Shown here: positions 55,455 through 64,000 of the stretch, in pieces | Position numbering within the stretch: the first letter of the stretch is position 1 | Layout of the letters: each line of letters starts with the position of its first letter | From: Albula goreensis | Taxonomy: Eukaryota; Chordata; Actinopteri; Albuliformes; Albulidae | Assembly (NCBI GenBank): GCA_022829145.1 | Contig: CM040743.1 | Coordinates: 34,389,841 to 34,453,840, forward strand | Length of the DNA: 64,000 nucleotides | Reading direction: 5' to 3' | Program-made: the position numbers and the translations under genes | Notes under the pieces: model-generated | Told to the model about the DNA's origin: nothing | Seen by the model: the letters and a program-made list of their open reading frames with translations, nothing else | Databases searched by the model: none

Positions 55455-57426
55455 CAGACCAGAAGCCAGAGCATTTATTTCAATACTGAAAAGGGACTAA
55501 ATTACAGTCTTTTTCAGAAATATCCTTCCATCTTTCCAACCGGTCTGTAGACACAAGCACCATTAAGTGATTGAATTGTCCTCTCGAGTGCAATGTTCTT
55601 AACAATATACTGTATCGCATTCACCAGAGGCAACTATACTGTATCATGACAAACACAGTCAAGGGTGACTAAAATGTTGCCCTCAGTTTTGTGGGTCACC
55701 CTTAATAGAAAGAAACAAGACTGAATGATGATTTAAATGCTGCTGACAGGAGATTTTACACATGAACTGTAGGTACATATTCATCGTAAGTCAGGATAGT
55801 CATCTCAAATCAGTCCACTGAAATTCTGCAATAGCTCAGAACTGCATAAGCCAACCCCACATGTACCATTAAGATACATACTGTCCAATTCATGTTAAAT
55901 TCAGCTGTATTGCCAGTGCTTCACAAATTAACAGGCAATTATGGTCAAAAAACATCCTTGTCGGAATACCTTCAGTTGTCAAACACTGACTAGTGTCTGA
56001 AAAAAAGGCAGCCCAAATTCAAATGCTAGTTCTCCAAAAGCTCTTCCTTATACCCTTGGTCTTTCTACATAGAAGAAAACGCATTTATTCTACAGTACTA
56101 GGCCTCTACATGCCCACAGTTGGTTTTAAATCTCTCCTCTGGTTAAAGCCTTGTTGTGAAACTGTCAGTGTTGGTGGCGAAACAGGATAAAACCAAGGGC
56201 AGGGACACAATACCATGCTAAAAGCTGATGGAAAGATGCATCGATGTATGACCAGCTAAAGAAGGAAAACATTTTAAAAAGTTAACTCCGTTCAATTAGA
56301 AATTACACCTTTAATATTAACCACAGATGGCTTTGCAATGTTAACAACACAACATAAAAGTAGTAAGGGGGAGGGGTGTGTGTGTGTGTGTGTGTTGGGG
56401 CGTTTTGGTGTTAGTGGAGAAACAAGGAACAGTTCATTGGTGTGCTCTGCCAGGTACTCAAAGCTATAGCTCTGCACTACATTCTCAAAGAAAGGCGCAG
56501 GGGAAAGGTTGTGATATGGGAGTGGTAGATGCCAGGATCAAGTTGCAGCTTGTGAAACAAACAGCTAGATTCTTCTCAGAGGACAATTCACAGGATCCCA
56601 GTTTCTTTTTTTCTCAATAAGGCCACTTAAAATAGTTTCTGTGTGTAAAGCAGATCAAAACCTTCTCTCTCCAACAGCCAACAGGTTTGAAAGAGTCCTG
56701 TTCACAGGAGGCCTTCTGCACCTTGACTCTTGAATGAGCGTAAAGGACAGTCCATGCCTTCCTCCTCTTTCCCTTTGCTGAAAATCACTGGCGCTCGCCT
56801 AACTCCCAACAGCGCTGAGGTCTCATCTGCGCGGTATCCGCTGAGGTGAACCTGAGGTAGTCTCCCCTCTGTCCCACACAAGAACTCCACGCACATAGTC
56901 GCTGCGCCCAGCCCGTGTGCAAGTCGGCTGCTCAACCATGCCAAAATGTCCCGTATAACAGCAGTTTAAACATCCATTGGCCCCTACCACCCAGAGCCAT
57001 GTCCTCCCAAGTGCTGCGGGTCTCCCAAGCGACTGGCTTGTAAGCAGAGACTGAGATGTGCCACCTCTGCTACAATGTTGCCATAAAAATAAGATGGTTT
57101 ACGTATTATTAAATGTTCATTCGCATTTTTTTCTTTTTTTTTTCCTTGCCCCCCCATTTCCACAGCCTTTTGAAGGGCTATGTTTCAGTAAAGGCCCTCT
57201 GGGAGAGGTGGAAGCCCATGCTAGCCCTGTGTGTGTGAGTGTATGAGTGGGATGTGTATGTAAGTTTATATGGTAGGTATGTGTGTGTAGGTTAGTGTGG
57301 TAGGTATGTGTCTGTTTGTGTGTAGGCTGGCAGTATTCCACAGCTGTAGTTGATCTCTCTCCTTCCATCCCACCTGCCCATGTGTGGAGGACAGGGCCGT
57401 GCTGGGTGGGGCAGTGTGTGGGGCAG
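55455..57426 (-). other. cdv3: cdv3 3'UTR
   Basis: About 2.0 kb of non-coding sequence after the cdv3 stop. It contains a CA repeat (56377-56395 as TG on the plus strand) and CA-rich sequence at 57230-57320. It ends at the AATAAA complement at 55474-55479. Confidence 0.7.
55474..55479 (-). terminator. cdv3 poly(A) signal
   Basis: TTTATT on the plus strand, i.e. AATAAA on the minus strand, at the end of the 2.0-kb 3'UTR. Confidence 0.65.
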
Positions 57427-57553
57427 TTACTTGTCCCCAAGGATGGCATACTGGTTGTCAAGCTGCAGCTGCTGTGCAGACATCCCGCCTGCCTCCTCCC
57501 TTGCTCGGTTCCTGTGTTTCACCACCTCAAAAGTCTTCTCCATCTCCCTATCC
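57427..57553 (-). CDS. cdv3: cdv3 coding exon 5 (C-terminus)
   Basis: 127 bp: DREMEKTFEVVKHRNRAREE, then QLQLDNQYAILGDK and TAA. Acceptor gttttag. Confidence 0.96.
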
Positions 57554-60500
57554 CTAAAACAGACACAAAGAGTTCAGTCAAAGCCCTAACACACTCTTGC
57601 ACACACAGCCAGAAGACAAAATTCACAAGCTACTCAGAGGTATTTTGTTTCTACAAAAGGAAACTCAGTTGGATCTTTTTGTTTTCCACATATTCATTTC
57701 TAAGAAGCTTTTATAAAGCATTAAATAAGGTAATACTTCATTAATAATTCGACTTACTACATACGCATTTAGATCTGAATCTGCGATCTTAACTGGGCAT
57801 AACGAATAGCCATGAATAAGATTCTTTTTTAGAAAGGAAAATATTGCCTCTATAAAATGGCACTAGACTCAGGGAAGAGGGGTGTGTCACATAAGCTGTT
57901 TGAAATCTCATATTCATCCCTTCAGTCAGTTCCTACTCTGAGCATCTCAGGTCTACAGCCTCTGCCCTTAAACACTCACTTGCGCGTCTCCACATGTTTG
58001 GCACTGGATGAAAGTGATGGGAACTGAGCGTCACTATAGATCTCTGGGGGCCCCTGGGCTGGGCCCCTCTTCGTGGTTGTCAGTCGTGCCCCGGGGGGCC
58101 GATACACTCCCGCTGGCTTGGGCTCCGGGGCTTCCACTTCCACTGTAGAGAGAAAGAGAGAGTTTTAAAACTGTGCACAGCACACTGACATTTTGCTTGC
58201 CCTACAGATCAAAGGTCCTGTTCACTCACCCACTGGCGAGGCTGCCACAGGTGCAGCTGTGGACTTGTTCCATGGGCCGGACTTGTCCCCGCTGACCAGA
58301 ATGGTCTCTCCGTCCTCCCCAACCTCCTCTTTCTCATACTCCTCTTCCTCTCTCTCATCACTGATAAAGACAAACACAGATGCCATTTAGACAGGCCGGA
58401 ACAATGTGCTCATGGAAGAATGCCAGTATAAAATATCCTCAATGCCACATGTGTGTGAAAAGCTTGATAACTTTTCAAGAAACAAGCAATACTGTAGTTT
58501 TATTTTCAGTGTTTTACAGTTAATACAGCCTTGGATGGATCAATGTAAAAACAACTATGTGGGTAACACTAATCACATCCACAGATGGCAAGCCCTCTGC
58601 TTACTATACACTTAAATTCCCTGAAAGAAGAATGGTTTGATTTCCACTTCAGAATTTCTGAAGTACTTTTCATTGGATGGCTGTTAAATACACATCTCTA
58701 GGAGATTTGTCATATTAATTGGTTGGTCTCCTGGTGAAGAATCAAAAGGACTCCCTCCAGCAGTATGTGCTATCACTGTACAAATAGCTTTTTTGATAAG
58801 TTCTCAAACACTGAATGCTAATGCATATTTTCCCCATGAAAGAGGCTATAGGTGCTATATAACTATAATTAGTGCAATATGAGATCATCAGCTGGGTCAT
58901 AAGTCAGGTTACTGCCCAAATGGCAGAAATGACTAATACTCCCACTGGGCCTTACTTCAGCTGCAGGGCTTGCACTCGGAGTCCGCTGTAGTCCACTTCC
59001 TTCTGCTCGAACTCCTTCCACTCCTCATCCTCCTGCAACACATCACAATGCACTGTCAAAAGGAGAGTCATCTCACCCATCCAACGCTTTACAAACCAGG
59101 CGTGGTGCACAGGCTCTGGGAAATTACAAACATCACCCGAAACATTACAGCTTGAGACATTTAAGGATTTATTAGAAGAGGGCTGTTGCACTGGGTAGAG
59201 TACATCGCGTTTGTGGATTAAAACCGGCTTCTAGGAAAAAAAACCTGGAAACCAGCCACTATGCTTGGGAGTGCCTTTGTGTGCAATTACAACATGGACC
59301 ATTCTGGACTACGCTGGGGACAGCTGACATTTCTCCCGCTGTTTGGAAAATCCTCACATGACTGAGGCCAGGCCTGTTCTTGGTACGGCAGGCATCGGTA
59401 GAGTTGCCAGCATGCTGCATTGAGAGTTAAAGCCAACCAGCCAGCATACAGCACTGAGAACCACATTCACAGTGCATTTAACAGATGCTATTACCGTCAG
59501 CCACTTGGGAGTATTACAGCCAATAAATTTCAGCACTAAAAGAAGATATCAAGTTGTCAACATCACGAACAATGGTAGTGTTCATTTCATTTACCTATGA
59601 TATCATTAACTGCAACAAATGTACTGCACAGAGAGATACAGCTTGCCAGGATATATCACTGAAGAGCATGGCTGGTAAAGTGACATTTGCTCCCTGAGGC
59701 TGCTGTCTGTGGCAGGGAGTAGGGATCCCTGCTTCATCACTCTGGAGCATGTCTGCCACAACCCTGACTGGGGAAATGAGCTTTCACAGCACCGAAACCG
59801 GGCATTTGCTGCACAGAAACAGCCTTAGGCAATCCAGAGCTGCCGGGGAAGGATGTCCTGATCTGATCTCAGGGCATAAATCAAAAGGCACCTTGCCACC
59901 CTGGCGTGGCTCGGCTGTGTGAAATTACTTTCCCGGGAGCAATCGTCCACAGAACCGTAGCATCCACTCAGCAGGACTAGGCGTGTAGCGAGGACATTCT
60001 GTTCCTTTAAACTGGCCGACAGTAACTAAGGGCCTAGACAGAAAAGGACACCCTCAGCTTACGGTAACAGAGTGGCCCTCAAAACACACACCTGATAGCA
60101 GGCCTATTGGAAAGGTAGGTAAGAGGTATCCTACACTGTAGGCTGTAACTAGAAAAAATACTGAGCACAACTGTGTTGTACGGATGTGTGTGTGTGTGTG
60201 TGTGTGTGTGAATTACCTACAATGCATTCAGAATCATTCATGAATCTCAGCAGCAGGTCCATTAAATACCATTAAGGTCCACTGTTATCATCTTTCAGCA
60301 AATGAAACATAGGACAAATAAGACATACTTCACTATGTCCTTGTGTTTTATAGAGAGGGATGAACAATCTATTTACCCGTTCTTTTCTCCCCAATATGAC
60401 AGAGCCGATTGTACAGCCAGGACCCCAGCAAAGTGCACTACAGCTGAAGCAAAGGTGCTCACCCAGTGAACTCACTTGCCCACTGGAATCTCGCTGACAA

Positions 60501-61863
60501 GTACTGGTCCTTAGACCGTGGATGGACCCCAAGGAGCCCTGGATAACCTAAACCCACCTTACACTTCACCAACACTGGGCCCAGATTTCATTCAGTGCAA
60601 TTCATCTTTACTGACTAAGCCAGTACGGAATTCTGACATATAGGTTATACTGCATTTGCAAACAATAATTGCAACTTTTTCAGAAGGATGTTCCTTTAAA
60701 ACTACACTCCAGAAAAGTACAAAGGTTGAATGTACCAAACATATGATTGACCCTTCTGAGGGAAATGTATCCACAATGTACTGAGAATCTCCAATCAACT
60801 GTCCCAAGGCTGTCCACCCTCCAACCACAGAGGGCACCCTGCGGATTTCAGATTACAAAGAATGTTCTGATCACTTTTTAGGTTTATTGCCCCCAGAGTA
60901 CCTTAAATCGTGACAATTACTCAGAGGGTTTCTTGCAAACACAAACTGACAACGGTTACCATATGTAGGTTAAGTCAACTGTTAAACACCCCTTATCTGA
61001 CTGCGAGTAAAAACCAGTAGTAAATAGGATGTCACCGTTATCCAGCTTCAGATAACGTGTACGGGCCTTACTCCCATCTCACTTCATATCCGACTGCCTA
61101 ATATTTGTGCCATGACAACAAGAAAAGTAGCAGCTAGTTTAACAATCAGGCCATGCATTTCACTGTAGTATGAGGTAGGTCGCTAGCAGTTAGCTTCACT
61201 AGAAAACGTAGCGCTCGCTATCAACTGACATTAGTCACGTCCATGGTAATATAATTAACCTAGCTAGCTACACGAAGACAAATTGAACACCGTGTCACAA
61301 TGACATACAGTTGTGGCGTCGCAAACCAACAAGCTATTTGCAACATAAGGTTAAGAAGTACCTAACTTAGCAAGCTGTTGCAGACCGGCAACACCGTGAC
61401 GGCATGTGGCTTCGGCTAATCAGCTGACTTGAAGAACGAAAGCGGGAGACTAGTGTTGCGCCTACAAATTCATGTTCTGGAAATGTGACATTCCACTATG
61501 TTTTAAGTTCAACGATACGTTAGTTAATGATAGCTAAATGATAAAGTTAGCTCAATTGCAATTCTTGATCTGAGATTTACAACACCCTGTGGGCCACTGT
61601 AGTTAACGTTAGCTAGCTGCTGTACTGACGTCAAACTAGCTCGGTTAGCTTATCTATTCGCATACCTTCTCTACCTGCGTGTCTTGATTTTCATTTTTGG
61701 TTGACTTCTCCTTTTCCTTTTTGTTCTTTTTCGTGGTAGCAACTGCGGGCCCTGGTGCCGGCTCCTTCGCTTTGCCTTTTTCCTTTTTCTTCTTTTTATC
61801 CCGCTTGGCAAAGAAATCGTCCAAGCTCTTCTCCACACAAGTACTAGTAGTAATATCCGCCAT
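57427..61863 (-). CDS. cdv3: CDV3 homolog (complete, 5 coding exons)
   Basis: CDV3 (also TPP36) is a small, lysine-rich, mostly disordered, cytoplasmic phosphoprotein found in all vertebrates. Its biochemical role is not settled. Exons on the minus strand: 61863-61666, 59032-58956, 58360-58230, 58142-57980, 57553-57427, total 231 codons plus TAA (human 258 aa). Family marks: N-terminal SLDDFFAKRDKKKKKEKGK, the EWKEFEQKEVDYSGLRVQAL block, SGPWNK, the PAGVYRPPGARLTTT motif, GPPEIYSDAQFPSLSS, and the C-terminal FEVVKHRNRAREE with LDNQYAIL. The fish protein lacks the Gly/Ala-rich expansions of the mammalian N-terminal third, and ends LGDK where the human form continues. All splice phases close. 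Confidence 0.97.
57980..58142 (-). CDS. cdv3: cdv3 coding exon 4
   Basis: 163 bp, phase 1 to 2. PAGVYRPPGARLTTTKRGPA and PPEIYSDAQFPSLSSSAKHV, the most conserved CDV3 block. Confidence 0.97.
58230..58360 (-). CDS. cdv3: cdv3 coding exon 3
   Basis: 131 bp, phase 2 to 1. Acidic DEREEEEYEKEEVGEDG followed by SGDKSGPWNKSTAAP. Confidence 0.95.
58956..59032 (-). CDS. cdv3: cdv3 coding exon 2
   Basis: 77 bp, phase 0 to 2. EDEEWKEFEQKEVDYSGLRV then QALQL, diagnostic of CDV3. Donor gtaagg, acceptor gttgcag. Confidence 0.97.
59473..59505 (-). repeat. SINE 3'-tail relic, reverse orientation
   Basis: TGCATTTAACAGATGCT followed by ATTACCGTCAGCCACTT is a diverged complement of the fish SINE tail (AGCGTCTGCTAAATG type). 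It is short and decayed. Confidence 0.5.
60185..60210 (+). repeat. (TG)13 microsatellite
   Basis: Uninterrupted TG dinucleotides in cdv3 intron 1. Confidence 0.95.
61666..61863 (-). CDS. cdv3: cdv3 coding exon 1
   Basis: Sixty-six codons from ATG (61863-61861) to VEK. SLDDFFAKRDKKKKKEKGK is the family signature; Lys-rich TTKKNKKEKEKSTKN follows. The ATG is the first in frame; an upstream TAA-type stop is near. Confidence 0.96.
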
Positions 61864-62170
61864 TTTTCTTATAAAATATAGCTATATATTGCATATAGTT
61901 CACCTTCAGTGTCTAGATTGCTTGCCAGTTAAGGTTTATGCCTCAACAGATTGTCTTTGGAGAAAACAACAGCCGTTTTGAAAGAAAATCTCTCAGAACA
62001 CTCCTTTCACGTGTTAAATTTGAAGAAAGGCGAACAGCCGGCTAGGTACATTCGTTAGGTTGCTGAGCCGCTCACTGTCATGCCGAACATAATCTAACCG
62101 GATGTGCAACCTACCCCTTCTGTTGTGCGCTAGCTGGTCACAGTTTATTGACAAGCCCTGTAGCCAATCT
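61864..62170 (-). promoter_or_regulatory. cdv3: probable cdv3 5'UTR and promoter
   Basis: Inferred from position. ACCGGATGT at 62097-62105 is an ETS-type site, and CCAAT at 62164-62168 is a CCAAT box inverted relative to cdv3. No TATA box. Confidence 0.4.
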
Positions 62171-62393
62171 GAAAATGACAAAACCAGACTGTGACAGTAC
62201 CGGGGAGTGGTCGTGGCCGGAGCACTAGCCACGAGAGGGGTGCAGCGATTCATGTCAGTGAAGTGCAAGGGTGTAGTGGGCAAGTGCAAACGTAGGCCTT
62301 CTCATACATTTGGTACCTGCGAAGTATTGTATTTCCTATGTTTCCCAAACAGAACAAGTCTGAGAGAACCAGAAAGGATACGCATGATCTATG

Positions 62394-62406
62394 TGCCATC
62401 TGGTGG
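62394..62406 (-). promoter_or_regulatory. CTCF-like motif (reverse)
   Basis: TGCCATCTGGTGG, complement CCACCAGATGGCA, fits the CTCF core exactly. It lies about 0.5 kb upstream of the cdv3 start codon. Occupancy is inference. Confidence 0.5.
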
Positions 62407-62409
62407 TGA

Positions 62410-63460
62410 CCACATGTAACTAAGAGGCGCCAGGGCACACTGATTTGTCCTACTTCTGCACAGAGAAAATAATTATTTTATATTGTCATAATGTTTCATG
62501 ACTTTACAAGGTTTAATAAAGTTATGTAATAAAATAGCTTTGTATCATATAGAAATATTGAAATATAAACTAGTGATGCGTGGTTTATATCAAATTCAAA
62601 ATGGCCAGAGAGTGTCATTTTTAAGAGGTTAAAATGTAAAAAAAAAAATGTATAATACTGTATTTTTTTTTGAAAACATAACTTCTGTCTCTTTTAAAAT
62701 AAAAACGAATCACAGTAACAAATATAACTTTTTATCTTCGATTGGGTCAGCTGATTTTTATTTTCTACACCATTTGAAATGTAGTTATGATAAAGTTAAA
62801 TGTTCAGTGTTAAATCAAATACATTTGATTCTGATAAAGTTTGTAATTAAGAGTTATTTTACTATTCTATTTTGCATTTTACTATTTATAGTTTGGAAAC
62901 TGCTATCATTAAATTATAAAATGCATAGTTCACATCCTGCAAGCTGAATGGTCAAATTGATGGCCGTGCTAACATGTACAACATAGCCATGAAAATAGCA
63001 CTTTAGATACCAAAATGCTTTTAAAATGTTTTTTCTTTGTCTATATCTGTCCGGTAAATGTTTAATTTCTTAGTTTGGTTTTCTTGACTTGTGTTTAAGA
63101 GTAGTTCATTGTTAACCCTTTGTGTGTTATAGTATCAAGTTAATGCAAATTTAGTGCCCTTTCATGTCTGACACATATAAAGAAACCAACACAATAACAA
63201 AGAATTTCTCAGTTACTATCCTGAATTCAAATCAGGTTTAAATAAAATGTTATTCATTTGGAATACTGTAACCACCAAGCCCTATTTGTGTCCGATATTA
63301 TGATTGGAAACCATCAAATATTGTAAGTCATATTAACTAAATTATGTTATAATTGTACTATTTCATTACATTATTTAATTTAGTATAGTCATAAGTAATG
63401 TGCCACATTATTGTTTTTTAATTTTGGCACAGGTATTACATGATAAGAAGAGAGAAGAAA
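62410..63460. other. AT-rich intergenic DNA
   Basis: No gene seen. AATAAA near 62514 and again near 62530 on the plus strand could end a divergent non-coding transcript, but nothing shows one. Confidence 0.5.
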
Positions 63461-63480
63461 AAGAGCTGACCCCAACTGTA

Positions 63481-63653
63481 CAGTTCAGAACATCCTCTGT
63501 GAAGAGCTGACCACTGACTGCATAGAGGAAACCTTAAACTATGCAAATAGCAGTTCTCCACAACCTCTGCACAATTGATAATTGTGCAGAGGAATCCAGC
63601 AATGGCACAGGTCAGAACATTGGCTGCGTAGAGCAGACCGCTGACTGCTCTGG
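63481..63653 (+). repeat. diverged direct repeat flanking a perfect hairpin
   Basis: Copies at 63481-63526 and 63608-63653 share CAG-TCAGAACA, GAGC-GACC and CTGACTGC at the same spacing (period 127). A perfect inverted repeat, 13-bp arms and 3-base loop, lies between them at 63564-63592. Confidence 0.7.
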
Positions 63654-64000
63654 TCAGAAAATAGACATTGTGAAGTAGATACTAGTAGATACAGTGCAAG
63701 GGCAGCCTTTAAACCTGGTTTGTTGCTTCGCCTGGGCTCTCATCCGCACAAAGCTAATGCCTGCCCTGTCTGTTACCTGCGCAGACAAGGCTGTCTTGCC
63801 AGTCAGTTTCGCAGAGCACCACCTGGCCCTTGACTGTGTAGGATCTAAGCAGACAGTATGCATTGCACTCTGCACTTTCACAGAAGGCTACACGCTTCAC
63901 CCTTTCGTCCTTTCATCTCCGCTCTTCACTACTGTCCCGGCTCCCCCTGTACTCTCTCCTCCCATCTCTCTGTCACTCCCTTCAACCTCCTCTCCACTGG
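63654..64000. other. terminal intergenic stretch
   Basis: No feature supported. The last 100 bases are C/T-rich, as before a splice acceptor, but the window ends there. Confidence 0.4.

Larger units (their letters stand above)
59033..61665 (-). other. cdv3 intron 1 (2.6 kb)
   Basis: It contains a reverse SINE-tail relic at 59473-59505, (TG)13 at 60185-60210, and dense GCTAGC/AACGTT words at 61180-61640 next to exon 1. No exon seen. Confidence 0.6.

Noticed and set aside
60825-60840. CTCF-like ACCACAGAGGGCACC
   Set aside because: One base short of the core spacing, so not counted with the other sites.
62207-62530. Divergent non-coding gene opposite cdv3
   Set aside because: AATAAA signals exist, but no splice sites or conserved sequence can be shown, so this would be a guess.

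Overview
The window is genomic DNA from a ray-finned fish, most likely a teleost. The genes are split into short exons with GT-AG introns. CA/TG microsatellites are frequent, fish-type SINE relics are present, and the proteins match vertebrate families closely. I cannot name the species.

Layout: (1) 1-34675, plus strand: the 3' two-thirds of scrib (Scribble planar cell polarity protein). Thirty coding exons run from the start of PDZ1 (2943) to the stop codon (32003), about 1170 residues, followed by a 2.6-kb 3'UTR with AATAAA at 34648. The leucine-rich repeats must lie upstream of the window. (2) 36795-about 50925, plus strand: a complete klhl18 (BTB-BACK-Kelch, 576 aa, ten coding exons, first intron 5.1 kb), the substrate adaptor of a CUL3 ubiquitin ligase. 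(3) 51510-about 54140, plus strand: a compact TATA-box gene that I do not recognise. It is predicted to encode a secreted protein of about 109 aa and has its own poly(A) signal. (4) 55455-61863, minus strand: a complete cdv3 (231 aa, five coding exons, 2.0-kb 3'UTR), convergent with gene 3. (5) 61864-64000: the probable cdv3 promoter, then AT-rich intergenic DNA with a perfect hairpin and a diverged local duplication.

The genes do not form a functional cluster. Scribble is a cortical polarity scaffold, KLHL18 a ubiquitin-ligase adaptor, and CDV3 a lysine-rich protein of poorly known role. The reading frame closes across every junction of klhl18 and cdv3, and across every scrib junction except one. 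The scrib exon 7868-8114 is one base too long (247 bp) between phase-0 neighbours and shifts into a stop. This is most likely a homopolymer error in the assembly.

The most interesting items are the uncharacterised secreted-peptide gene at 51.5-54.1 kb, the scrib frameshift, a (GT)n tract in place of a polypyrimidine tract at one scrib acceptor, a G-quadruplex-like run just downstream of a probable scrib cassette exon, and several CTCF-like motifs, some convergent. No rRNA, tRNA, CRISPR or intact transposon was seen.
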